The notes under the pieces were generated by a model. The model made no database searches, was not told where the DNA came from, and saw only the letters and a program-made list of their open reading frames with translations. A program made the translations under genes and the position numbers. From Fibrobacter sp. (GTDB lineage: Bacteria > Fibrobacterota > Fibrobacteria > Fibrobacterales > Fibrobacteraceae), in contig JAKSIG010000014.1 of NCBI GenBank assembly GCA_024398955.1, positions 1 through 64,000 of the forward strand: a stretch of 64,000 nucleotides of DNA. Reading direction: 5' to 3'. Of the stretch, positions 43,944 to 52,348 are shown one piece after another. Every line of letters starts with the position of its first letter. The first letter of the stretch is position 1.

Positions 43944-45098
43944 ATGAATCATATTGCAATTTTTATTGATGCGGAGAACCTGACCAATTGGGTAAGGAAC
44001 GATGGTGTGCAGTCCCTGATGGACGAACTTCTTCCCCTTGGGCAGATCGTGGTGCGTAAGGCCTATGGTAAATGGTCGACCTCACAGCTGGCGCCCCTGC
44101 AGTCTGCCCTCAACGAGAATGGCTTTGAACTGGTGCACACGTTCCACCCGGTAAGTGGCAAGAACTCTACCGATATCAAGATGACTGTAGACACCATGGA
44201 AGTTGCCCTGGATTCCCAGGTGCAGTGGATTGTTCTTGCTACCGGTGATTCCGACTTCTCGCCCTTGTTCCGCAAGCTGCGTGAGCAGGGGAAGGAAGTG
44301 ATTGGCGTTGGCCCTAAGTCCCCTCTCAGCGAGTGCGTCAAGAATTCCTGTTCCCGCTACATCTACACCGACGATGCCGCCGCAAGTCAGGCCGATGATG
44401 GCGACGAAGACGATGGAGATCGCAGCAGCCGCCTGGTTGCCGAAAAGATTGACTCTATGGAAATGCTCCGATCTGTACTCCAGAAAGAAGACGGCCCGCT
44501 TCCCCTTGCGGCGGTAAAGCCCAAGATGATCGGGCTGGACAACGCCTTCAACGAAAAGCGCCTTGGATTCAAGACGTTCATGGAATTTGTCAAGTCTGCT
44601 GATTTTGTACAAATTGATGATATCGGCGGCGGTTCCTACACGGTGTCCCTTGCAGAGCAGAAAGTCTCGGTAGAGGAAGACGTACAGATGATTCTTGCCA
44701 AGGCCCTGAAGCGCAAGGGCTGGGATATTTTTCCGAAGAATATGCTGAAGAAGATTTACATGGCGGCTTGCGATCTCACCTCGTTCGTGCCCATGAGCAA
44801 GCAGATGCTGGTCGAGGAAATCGTTGCCATGAACATTCCCGGGACGACTAGCAGCTATATCAACCGTGCGTTGGGAACCTTCTTTAAGGCAAAGCTGGTG
44901 ACTGTTTCCATGAGCGATGATGGCGACAAGCTGTGGACCCTTACTGAAACGAATCAGTACTGGAAAGAAATTGACAAGGCTATGCTGGACCGCCTGAATG
45001 TAAGCCTCAAGGAAACAAACCAGAAGGTCGGCAAGAAGGATGTCGCCGCCATGCTTTATGGAAAGTACGCCGAAGGCGAAATCGAAAAGCTAATCTAA
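43944..45098 (+). CDS. NYN-domain (LabA/DUF88-like) nuclease with OST-HTH/LOTUS domain
   Basis: This 384-aa protein has an N-terminal NYN/PIN-like domain (~1-140): [32 protein letters not shown] and [16 protein letters not shown], whose aspartates would bind metal for RNA cleavage. After an acidic linker comes an OST-HTH/LOTUS module (~165-235; [21 protein letters not shown]), an RNA-binding fold. A second helical region (~240-384) resembles another such unit. NYN-LOTUS proteins are thought to act on RNA; targets unknown. Confidence 0.85.
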   Translation: MNHIAIFIDAENLTNWVRNDGVQSLMDELLPLGQIVVRKAYGKWSTSQLAPLQSALNENGFELVHTFHPVSGKNSTDIKMTVDTMEVALDSQVQWIVLATGDSDFSPLFRKLREQGKEVIGVGPKSPLSECVKNSCSRYIYTDDAAASQADDGDEDDGDRSSRLVAEKIDSMEMLRSVLQKEDGPLPLAAVKPKMIGLDNAFNEKRLGFKTFMEFVKSADFVQIDDIGGGSYTVSLAEQKVSVEEDVQMILAKALKRKGWDIFPKNMLKKIYMAACDLTSFVPMSKQMLVEEIVAMNIPGTTSSYINRALGTFFKAKLVTVSMSDDGDKLWTLTETNQYWKEIDKAMLDRLNVSLKETNQKVGKKDVAAMLYGKYAEGEIEKLI

Positions 45099-45186
45099 AG
45101 ACTGGATTCCTGGTTTATTTACTTTGTTGTGGATTTTAAACAAAGTAATTGATTAAACCGCAATCTTTTTTGATGACCATAAAAAT

Positions 45187-45213
45187 AAGGACTCGCCTTT
45201 GCGAGTCCTTTTT
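45187..45213 (+). terminator. Terminator after the NYN-LOTUS gene
   Basis: Perfect AAGGACTCGC / GCGAGTCCTT stem with 4-nt loop, then T tract. It may serve convergent dnaN as well. Confidence 0.9.
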
Positions 45214-45275
45214 AATGTCTTGGTCTGGGGAAAGGAGTCCAGTGGAAAGGGATGCTCCCTTTCCTTTGTGTCTCG

Positions 45276-46391
45276 TTAGTCGGCCAGGCGCAGCGGCATC
45301 AGCAGGAAGCTGAAGTTCTGACCTTCGCCAACGGGTTCGATGATGCAGGCGCCCAGGGGGCTGTTCATCTTGAGGATGACTTCTTCGCTCTTGCACATGC
45401 CGAGAATTTCGGAGAAGTAGCGGCCGTCAAAGCCCATGCTGAAGTTGCCTTCGCCGTTGTGGGTGATTGCGATTGCTTCGCGGCATTCACCACCGACATC
45501 CGGGTCGGTTGCAGAAAGTTCCATCATGTTGCCGTTCATGTGAAGGCGAATCTGGTGGGTACGGGGGTTTGCCATGGGCAAAATGCTTCTGACCTTGCCC
45601 TGAAGTTCTGCTCCGTTGGCCTGTACAGTACGTTCGAAATTCTGGGGAATAACGGTACGGTAGTTAGGATACGGTCCTTCGTACAGCTTGGAAATAATCT
45701 GGGTAGAACCGGTGCTGAACAGGATGTGGGTTTCGGTCGTACGGATTTCGATAATGTCGTCGCTCTTGGCAATGCGCAGAATCTGCTGCAGAACCTTGGG
45801 CTGCACGATAACGCCGCTGGGAAGGGACGCTCCTTCCTGGTCGATGCTTGCACGACCCATACGGTGACCGTCGGTTGCGACCATAGAAACCTTGTTGTCG
45901 CCTGCTTCCAGGAACACGCCGTTCAGGTTCATGCGGGTAGAGTCGTTGGAAGTTGCAAAGATGGTCTTTTCGACTAGGAATGCAAGTTCGCTTGCTGCGA
46001 GAGAGAGGCTGGCGCCTTCAACTTCGGGGAACGGAGGGAAGTCACCTGCGTCAAAACCCATGATAGAGGCCTGGCCGCGTTCGCTCCACTTGATGCGGGT
46101 CAGGTAGTCCTGCACGTCGATGCTGATGTTATCGATAGAGGCGTCGGACAGGGCCTTGATAAGTTCAGAGAACTTGCGGGCGTGGATCAGGACTTCGCCA
46201 TCACGTTCGCCAGAAACTTCGATCTTGGAGCGGATGCCGATGTTCAGGTCGGTAGCGCAGAGCTCAAGAACGTTACCCTCGAGACGAAGAGAGTAATTGT
46301 TCAAAATCTGAAGGGTAGACTTGTTGGGGATTGCGGTAATGGCGGTCTGCAGGGCTTCCTGCAGGTCGGACTTCTTGATTTCGAACTTCAT
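45276..46391 (-). CDS. dnaN: DNA polymerase III beta sliding clamp DnaN
   Basis: DnaN forms the ring that holds the replicative polymerase on DNA. The 371-aa protein shows the three-domain clamp pattern: MKFEIKKSDLQEAL at the start, VATDGHRMGRASI in the middle, and C-terminal FSFLLMPLRLAD containing the conserved M-P-(M/L)-R-L end. dnaA, recF and gyrB are not beside it. It starts 1 nt after the stop of the small membrane protein gene upstream, so the two are probably coupled. Confidence 0.96.
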   Translation of the reverse strand: MKFEIKKSDLQEALQTAITAIPNKSTLQILNNYSLRLEGNVLELCATDLNIGIRSKIEVSGERDGEVLIHARKFSELIKALSDASIDNISIDVQDYLTRIKWSERGQASIMGFDAGDFPPFPEVEGASLSLAASELAFLVEKTIFATSNDSTRMNLNGVFLEAGDNKVSMVATDGHRMGRASIDQEGASLPSGVIVQPKVLQQILRIAKSDDIIEIRTTETHILFSTGSTQIISKLYEGPYPNYRTVIPQNFERTVQANGAELQGKVRSILPMANPRTHQIRLHMNGNMMELSATDPDVGGECREAIAITHNGEGNFSMGFDGRYFSEILGMCKSEEVILKMNSPLGACIIEPVGEGQNFSFLLMPLRLAD

Positions 46392-46392
46392 T

Positions 46393-46542
46393 TTAGCCTC
46401 TCTGGATTAACATGGTGCCGACAAAGAAGATGACGGCGATTGCGGCAAGGACCACAATCACTCTGGTATCCAGAGCGTTCTTCTTATTCGGTGTAAACTT
46501 TTTGACTTCTTGCTTTGCGTGTCTGCGATCGCGACGACTCAT
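46393..46542 (-). CDS. Small basic membrane protein upstream of dnaN (49 aa)
   Basis: ATG 46542 after TGGAGAAAAACC. The first ~25 residues are very basic (SRRDRRHAKQEVKKF), and residues 28-45 are one transmembrane helix (VIVVLAAIAVIFFVGTML). The stop is 1 nt from the dnaN start, so both genes share a transcript. Unknown function. Confidence 0.7.
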   Translation of the reverse strand: MSRRDRRHAKQEVKKFTPNKKNALDTRVIVVLAAIAVIFFVGTMLIQRG

Positions 46543-46606
46543 GGTTTTTCTCCATTTTTTATACGGATAAAAAACTAATTTTTTTACAGACAATGGATAA
46601 GACTTT

Positions 46607-46879
46607 ATGAGTAAAATCCCTTTAAATAAGCTAAAAAATTCAGCCATGAACATGGCCTCTGTCGCTCTGTTACGGGTGGAACTGGCTACTGAGGAATCCA
46701 AGCTGAAAAAACGCTTTCAGCTTCTGGGGCAAAAACTCCACGGGGCGGTCCGGGACGACCTGCTGGCCGCTATCAAGGACGATCCCTCGGTAGTTGAACT
46801 GCTGGGGGCCATCGAAGAACAGAAACGCAGGATCAAGTCGTTGCGCAACCGCATCGATGGCAATAAGGACGAAGGTTAG
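46607..46879 (+). CDS. Hypothetical small helical protein (90 aa)
   Basis: This 90-aa protein has no signal peptide or membrane segment. It is largely charged helix (ELATEESKLKKRFQLLGQ and EEQKRRIKSLRNRIDGN) suggesting a coiled coil. It lies 8 bp before the M23 peptidase gene and so may share its operon. No family recognised. Confidence 0.65.
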   Translation: MSKIPLNKLKNSAMNMASVALLRVELATEESKLKKRFQLLGQKLHGAVRDDLLAAIKDDPSVVELLGAIEEQKRRIKSLRNRIDGNKDEG

Positions 46880-46887
46880 ATAGCGCT

Positions 46888-47715
46888 GTGAAAAAACTTG
46901 AAATACATGTATTCCCCAGCAAGACGACATCGGGCAAAAGTTACCGCGTGTCACTGCTTGGCGCAGTTGTTGCCGTTGTTGGTGTTATTGCGGCCGTCGC
47001 TGGCTTTTTGATGTTCTCGCCGGTCAGTATTGTAGACAACGTAACAAGTGGAAACGTGAGCAATGTCTATCGCCAGAATGCAACCATCAGGAAGGAGCTT
47101 AAGTCCATTCGTGCTTCTGTAGATTCCTCTATCCTTAAGGCCGAAGAAACCAGGATCTTGCGCGATAGCACCTTGAAGATGGGTGGCCTTGGCTTTACTC
47201 TGGAAACGGTTTCCGACGAGGAACGGGCTGCCCGCAAGCGCAAGAGCCTTATGGAGCTGGAGCATTCCTTTCGAAAGCTAGTCGATGCCCTGGAGAAGGA
47301 TTCTTCCCTGGCCGCAAAACTGCCGGTACTTCACCCCATGAAGAGCAATCATGCCGTCAAGAAACGTTTCGAGATGGTCTACGACCCCTTTACCGACAGC
47401 CAGCTGCCTCACCGCGGTATAGACTACGTGGCGGTGGAAGGGGACACTGTCTACGCAACGGGAGCGGGTGTCGTAACTGAGGTCCGCAGTCATCGTGGTT
47501 TTGGACTTTCCATGAAGGTGGAACATGTTAAGGGCGTGCGTTCCTTCTATGCCCACCTTGGCAAGGCCATCGTTGCGCAGGGGGCCTTTGTGAAACGTGG
47601 CGAACCCATTGCAATCATCGGCGAAAGCGGCCGCGAAACGAGCGTCGGCCTTCATTACGAAATCCGTCTAGACGGTAATTCCATCAATCCCGAAAGCTTC
47701 TTCATTACAAAATGA
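46888..47715 (+). CDS. M23/LytM-domain membrane protein, catalytic His replaced
   Basis: This 275-aa protein begins with GTG, has a TM helix at ~18-40, a coiled region, and a C-terminal LytM domain (~155-270). Zn-binding residues H175 and D179 (HRGID) are present, as are H223 (YAHL) and H256. The first histidine of the HxH motif, which acts in catalysis, is Gly254 (VGLHYE). It may therefore be an amidase activator like EnvC, not a peptidase. It is 8 bp after the 90-aa gene, and its stop overlaps the HAD gene start (ATGA). Confidence 0.85.
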   Translation: MKKLEIHVFPSKTTSGKSYRVSLLGAVVAVVGVIAAVAGFLMFSPVSIVDNVTSGNVSNVYRQNATIRKELKSIRASVDSSILKAEETRILRDSTLKMGGLGFTLETVSDEERAARKRKSLMELEHSFRKLVDALEKDSSLAAKLPVLHPMKSNHAVKKRFEMVYDPFTDSQLPHRGIDYVAVEGDTVYATGAGVVTEVRSHRGFGLSMKVEHVKGVRSFYAHLGKAIVAQGAFVKRGEPIAIIGESGRETSVGLHYEIRLDGNSINPESFFITK

Positions 47716-48683
47716 CAAACTCCGCTTTTGAACAGAATGTGATCGCCATGGTGTGGGACTGCGACAAGACCCTCATCAGTTCCTATATGCAGGAACCCTT
47801 GTTCCGCCGCTTCAATGTGGATGGAGGCAAGTTCTGGGCCGAAGTCAACGCTCTCAAGACCCGCTATGGCGCCCAGGGAATTTCTGTCAATTCCGATACG
47901 AGCTACCTGAACCACATTCTGACTTACGTAAAGGCGGGAATCTTTAAGGGACTTAACAACAAGATGCTGCGGGAATTTGGCCGGGAACTGAAATTTTACC
48001 CGGGACTTCCCCATTTCTTTGGCGAAGTGAAGAAACTGATCGAAGACGACCCGAAGTACAAGGCCTTTGACATTCGCCTGGAACATTATGTTGTTAGTAC
48101 CGGCTTTGCCGAGACGATTCGCGGGAGTGCCATTGCAGACTTTGTAGATGGAATTTTTGGTTGTGAATTTATTGAAGATGTTCTGCAGCCCGGCTTCCTG
48201 GATTCCCCGCGTCATCCTGAGGAGCGAAGCGACGAATCCGGCGAGATTTCCCAGATTGCCTGCGCCCTAGATAACACTTCCAAGACCCGCTATCTTTTTG
48301 AGATCAACAAGGGCAGCAACAAGTACCCTGAAACCATCGACGTAAATTCTTCCATCGCCCGCGCAAGTCGCCGAGTCCCTTTCGAAAACATGGTGTATGT
48401 GGCAGACGGTCCCAGTGACGTGCCTGCATTCAGCATCCTGAATTATAATGGCGGCAGCACATTTGCAGTTTACCCCAAGGGCGATGTGAATGGCATGCGC
48501 CAGGTGGAATCCTTGCGTAGAGATGGCCGTGTTCAGATGTATGGTGAAGCGGATTACTGCGAGGCGACCACATCCTGGTTGTGGCTTACAGAAAGGGCCC
48601 GTGCCATTGCCGACAAGATTGTGGCGACTAAGCAGGCTGCTATCAAGAACAGTGCCGGCGCGCCTCCGACTCATTTGCAGTAA
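47712..48683 (+). CDS. HAD-superfamily phosphatase with translated repeat insertion
   Basis: This 323-aa protein has HAD motif I WDCDKTL (nucleophile Asp16, acid Asp18) and motif IV VADGPSDVPAF near residue 235. A cap domain lies between, including FYPGLPHFF. Residues ~165-178 (PRHPEERSDES...) are the translation of a dispersed repeat and sit between motif II/III regions. The frame remains open. Substrate unknown; serine phosphatase-like enzymes are the closest guess. It overlaps the M23 gene by 4 nt. No terminator seen before the convergent membrane protein gene. Confidence 0.82.
   Translation: MTNSAFEQNVIAMVWDCDKTLISSYMQEPLFRRFNVDGGKFWAEVNALKTRYGAQGISVNSDTSYLNHILTYVKAGIFKGLNNKMLREFGRELKFYPGLPHFFGEVKKLIEDDPKYKAFDIRLEHYVVSTGFAETIRGSAIADFVDGIFGCEFIEDVLQPGFLDSPRHPEERSDESGEISQIACALDNTSKTRYLFEINKGSNKYPETIDVNSSIARASRRVPFENMVYVADGPSDVPAFSILNYNGGSTFAVYPKGDVNGMRQVESLRRDGRVQMYGEADYCEATTSWLWLTERARAIADKIVATKQAAIKNSAGAPPTHLQ
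48208..48246. repeat. Dispersed repeat inserted in frame in the HAD gene
   Basis: The DNA encoding PRHPEERSDES matches the 'GTCATCCTGAG...CGAAGCGA' repeat type known as scattered copies in many genomes; recalled, not searched. It contains the imperfect inverted unit GAGCGAAGC. No copy was seen elsewhere in this window. Confidence 0.6.
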
Positions 48684-48700
48684 AAAAGCCGGGAGTTTAT

Positions 48701-48898
48701 TTAGAACAAATGAATTCCCATTTCGTTCAGGAAGCGGTTCAGGCAGAAAAGGCCGAATCCAAGTAGAAAGATCTGGATGATGATGAAGGGAACGGGGTGT
48801 TCCCTGAAATGGTAGTCGCTACCCTGATGGGAAATGGTTCCGCGGACGATGTTGCCTGTGAACCAGGCGAAGAAGATGATAGACAGGATTAGGGACAT
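48701..48898 (-). CDS. Small two-span membrane protein (65 aa)
   Basis: This 65-aa frame starts after AAGGATGCC. Hydrophobic helices at 3-20 (ILSIIFFAWFTGNIV) and 37-56 (FIIIQIFLLGFGLFCLNRF) flank a short polar loop. Unknown function. It is convergent to the HAD gene with 17 bp between the stops. Confidence 0.65.
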   Translation of the reverse strand: MSLILSIIFFAWFTGNIVRGTISHQGSDYHFREHPVPFIIIQIFLLGFGLFCLNRFLNEMGIHLF

Positions 48899-48974
48899 GG
48901 CATCCTTAGTTTGCTTATGAAAATGTAGAAAAATTCCCCCAAAAAGAGCCTGTTTTTGCCCCTATTGCCAGTGT

Positions 48975-49006
48975 CTCGTAATTCATAATTCGTAATTCAT
49001 AATTAT
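48975..49006. repeat. TAATTCR heptamer repeat, copy 3
   Basis: CTCG followed by TAATTCA, TAATTCG, TAATTCA and TAATTAT, 74 bp before the RNase G gene. Confidence 0.75.
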
Positions 49007-49079
49007 ATTTATGGTCCCTAGTATTTTAGGGGGAAAGTTTTACTGACTATCCTGTTTATTGAACTACTTTAGGAATTGA

Positions 49080-52000
49080 ATGACGAACAAGTGTAAGTGT
49101 GGAATTCTGATTAGCAAGACGCCCTACGAGAAGCGCTACGCCATCATGGAAGATGGTGAGTTGGTGGAACTGATCGTAGATGGGGGGAATGCTACCCAGA
49201 TTACCGGAAATATCTATAAGGGAATTGTCAAGAAGATCGTCGCCGGCAAGTGTGCGTTCGTGGACATTGGCCTGGACATGGTCGGCAGCCTTGCAAAGGA
49301 AGAAGTGGTTGACCGCAGTGCTTCCAGGGGAAGGAATCACGAAGACGATGCTCCCGTGGCTGACATTGGGCAGTTGCTCCATGTGGGTGACGAGGTCATG
49401 GTCCAGGCAACCAGTGAACCTTCTAAGGATGAATCGGGTGTAGAACACCGCCCGCAGCTGACAATGCGTCTGAATCTTGCCGGATCCCTTCTTGTCTGCA
49501 TGCCCGGTTCAGACTTGATCCGAGTTTCCAAGCGTGAACGCGACCCGGCTCGCCGCACCGACATGAAGCGCATGATCAACCGCCTGAAGGCGAAGGATGT
49601 GGGCTATATTGTCCGTACCGAAGGCGTGAACGCATCCGAAGTGGAACTGACCCAGGAAATGCGTGGTCTAGAAGCCAAGTGGGAAGGCATCAAGGAAAAC
49701 TATGCAAACCTGGATGGCGCGGGCCTCGTCTATGAGGAATCCAATTCCACCAAGCGAGCCATTGGCGAATACATCAACGAGAATACGGACTATGTCTATA
49801 TCGACAACCGCGACGAGTATTTTGCCATTCGCGATGTGCTGAAGACCATATCTCCAGACACGTTGGACAAGGTGAAGCTTTGGAGTTCCGCCGAAAGCCT
49901 GTTTGAATATTTCAAGGTGGAAAACGATTACGCCCGCTCCCTGCAGCGTACCGTGCCCCTGCCTCGAGGCGGAAACCTGGTCATTGAGCAGACGGCGGCC
50001 CTCGTTTCCATCGACGTGAATACCGGTCCCAAGGTTCATGGAAAGGACCAGGGCAAGATTATTCTTGAAACCAATATCGATGCCTGCCGTGAAATCGCAA
50101 AGCAGTTGCGTCTTCGTGACGTGGATGGTCTTACCATCGTAGACTTTATCGATATGGAGACCGAGGCGGACAATACCACGGTCTACAACGAGTTCTGCAA
50201 GGCAATTCGTCGCGACAGGGCCAAGGTGGAACCTGCGACCATTAGCCAGTTCGGCCTGATGGAAATCAGACGTAGGCGTGTTCATGTGGATCCCGTCGGC
50301 GGAAAGACTCATGTGTGCCCGGTCTGTTCTGGTGGTGGCCGTACCGCCACCCTGGAAAGTACCCTGGGAATGATCGACCGCTGGATGGCTCGCGCCAGTG
50401 CCAAGGGTAACATGAATGCAGTGACCTTGGTGACCAATCCCTACGTGGTTGATGTGCTGGCCAAGGACCGCAGCCGCATGTTCAACTATCTGGAATACAA
50501 GCATGGCATGTCCATCGACCTGATCCAGGATGAAAACGCCCATGTGAACCAGTTCTGGATGTACAACGAGAACAAGGAAGACATTACAGACCAGTACAAC
50601 TTTGCCGACATGGGCAAGGCCGAAAAGACAGCCCGTCACGATAACCGCAACAAGGCCAAGCGCGAAATCCTCATCAGCAAGACCCCTTACGAAAAGCGTA
50701 TCGCCATCATGGAAGATGGTGATTTGGTGGAACTTGTGGTGGAAGGCGTATCCTCCAACCGCGTGCTGGGCAACATCTACAAGGGCGTTGTCCAGAAGGT
50801 CCTGCCTGCCCTGAAGGCTGCCTTCATCGACATCGGCATGGAAAAGGCAGGCTTCCTCCATCAGGAAGATGCCATGGACCGTTCCGAGCTGTTGCGCCGA
50901 GAATACGGTGACGACGATGACGAAAGCGGTTCCTCCAAGGAAATTCCTATCGACGAAATCCTCAAGGAAGGTCAGGAAATCATGGTGCAGGTGGTGAAGG
51001 AACCCATCAGTACCAAGGGTGCCCGTTTGACTACGCACTTGAGCTTCGCCGGTCGCTTTCTTGTCTGCATGCCGGGAACCAACTTCATTGGCGTGTCCAA
51101 GCGTGAACGTGATCCGGCAAAGCGCCGCGAATTCAAGAAGGTGGTTCGCCGCCTGAAGGGTCGCGACGTGGGATACATTGTCCGCACCAACGGTCTCAAC
51201 GAATCCGAATTTGAAATCAACAAGCAGATGCGTGAGCTGGAAGCCAAGTGGGAAGAAACGAAGTTCAACTTCGAGAACCAGCCGGCCGAAACCTGCATCT
51301 ACGAGGAATCCGATTCCATCGAACAGACTGTCCGCGAATACTTCAGCGACAATACCGATGTGGTCTACATTGATAACCGCGAAGAGTATTACGCCCTCCG
51401 CGACTACCTGCAGCGCCTGTCCCCGGACAAGCTGAACAAGGTGAAGCTGTGGAACGAAGACGTCAGCCTGTTTGAAAACTTCAAGATTGAAAATGACTAT
51501 GCTCGCTCCCTGCAGCGCAAGGTTCCTCTGTCCGTTAACGGTCATCCCTGCGGTTGGCTGACAATTGAACAGACTGAAGCCCTCGTTTCTATCAAGGTGG
51601 AGTGCGGCGCAACATTGAATGATTGTGCCGTCGCCTGCCACGAGATTGCAAAGCAGCTGCGTCTCCGCGACGTTGGTGGTCTTATCATCATCAAGTTCCC
51701 TGACTTTGGCAAGGACTCGAATCCCGATCAGCACTTCCTCGACAGCTATCGCGACTTCATCTATCAGGAATTCCGTAAGGCGATTCGCCGCGACAAGGCT
51801 CCTATCAGCCCGTCTCCCGTTAGCCCCTTCGGCCTGATGGAAGTGACCCGCAAGCGCGTCCGCGTGAACCTCATGACCGAAAAGACTGAAGTCTGCTCCG
51901 TGTGCTGTGGCGGTGGCCGCATTGGCTCCGTCAATGGCACTCTTGGCATGATCGACCGCTGGATGAGCCGTGCCCGCAACAAGGGCCGCATGCGTGAGGT

Positions 52001-52187
52001 TACATTGGTCGTTAGCCCCGCCCTGGTGGATGAACTTTGCAAGAACGGTTGCGACATCTATCGCTACCTGGAAGCAAAGCACTTCATGAAGATTAACCTG
52101 GTGGAAGACGAGTACGCTCACGTCAATCAGTACTGGATGTACGACAAGAACAACGAAGATATTACCGAACTGTACAATTTCGCTTAA
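49080..52187 (+). CDS. Tandem double ribonuclease G/E with inactive second copy
   Basis: This 1035-aa cytosolic protein contains two complete RNase G-like copies (residues ~6-520 and ~525-1035). Each starts ILISKTPYEKR and ends in a ...NQ(F/Y)WMY...DIT...YNFA block. Each has an S1 RNA-binding part (GNIYKG, FIDIG), 5'-sensor VGYIVRT, and Cys Zn-link (CPVCSGGG / CSVCCGGG). Copy 1 keeps metal-binding D312 (SIDVNTG) and D355 (IVDFIDM). In copy 2 the same positions are K839 (SIKVECG) and K872 (IIKFPDF), so it cannot bind Mg in the normal way. Bacterial RNase G is ~490 aa. It acts in rRNA/mRNA processing. The start ATG 49080 follows TACTTT by 9 nt; AGGAA could be a weak ribosome-binding site. Confidence 0.93.
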   Translation: MTNKCKCGILISKTPYEKRYAIMEDGELVELIVDGGNATQITGNIYKGIVKKIVAGKCAFVDIGLDMVGSLAKEEVVDRSASRGRNHEDDAPVADIGQLLHVGDEVMVQATSEPSKDESGVEHRPQLTMRLNLAGSLLVCMPGSDLIRVSKRERDPARRTDMKRMINRLKAKDVGYIVRTEGVNASEVELTQEMRGLEAKWEGIKENYANLDGAGLVYEESNSTKRAIGEYINENTDYVYIDNRDEYFAIRDVLKTISPDTLDKVKLWSSAESLFEYFKVENDYARSLQRTVPLPRGGNLVIEQTAALVSIDVNTGPKVHGKDQGKIILETNIDACREIAKQLRLRDVDGLTIVDFIDMETEADNTTVYNEFCKAIRRDRAKVEPATISQFGLMEIRRRRVHVDPVGGKTHVCPVCSGGGRTATLESTLGMIDRWMARASAKGNMNAVTLVTNPYVVDVLAKDRSRMFNYLEYKHGMSIDLIQDENAHVNQFWMYNENKEDITDQYNFADMGKAEKTARHDNRNKAKREILISKTPYEKRIAIMEDGDLVELVVEGVSSNRVLGNIYKGVVQKVLPALKAAFIDIGMEKAGFLHQEDAMDRSELLRREYGDDDDESGSSKEIPIDEILKEGQEIMVQVVKEPISTKGARLTTHLSFAGRFLVCMPGTNFIGVSKRERDPAKRREFKKVVRRLKGRDVGYIVRTNGLNESEFEINKQMRELEAKWEETKFNFENQPAETCIYEESDSIEQTVREYFSDNTDVVYIDNREEYYALRDYLQRLSPDKLNKVKLWNEDVSLFENFKIENDYARSLQRKVPLSVNGHPCGWLTIEQTEALVSIKVECGATLNDCAVACHEIAKQLRLRDVGGLIIIKFPDFGKDSNPDQHFLDSYRDFIYQEFRKAIRRDKAPISPSPVSPFGLMEVTRKRVRVNLMTEKTEVCSVCCGGGRIGSVNGTLGMIDRWMSRARNKGRMREVTLVVSPALVDELCKNGCDIYRYLEAKHFMKINLVEDEYAHVNQYWMYDKNNEDITELYNFA

Positions 52188-52219
52188 TTTGTTCGTGACA
52201 ATCTGATGTAATCCAATGG

Positions 52220-52252
52220 GAACCTCGTAAGCACTGCGAGGTTCCTTTTTAT
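52220..52252 (+). terminator. Terminator after RNase G
   Basis: GGAACCTCG / CGAGGTTCC stem (52220-52228 and 52238-52246) followed by five T. Confidence 0.88.
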
Positions 52253-52288
52253 GCAAGGGGCTAGTCGGAATCGCTGTCAGCATAGAAA

Positions 52289-52312
52289 GACCCCGCACTT
52301 GCAATGCGGGGC
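52289..52312 (-). terminator. Terminator of the fibro-slime protein gene
   Basis: Minus-strand stem GCCCCGCA / TGCGGGGT followed by CTTTCT. It lies 37 bp after the stop of 52349-56389. Confidence 0.7.
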
Positions 52313-52348
52313 CTTGCCGTTAAAAGGTCTTGCTAGGGATTGCTTTGC

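Noticed and set aside
49668-52304. 878-codon minus-strand open frame opposite the RNase G gene
   Set aside because: It lacks protein-like domains and follows from codon bias of the real gene on the plus strand.
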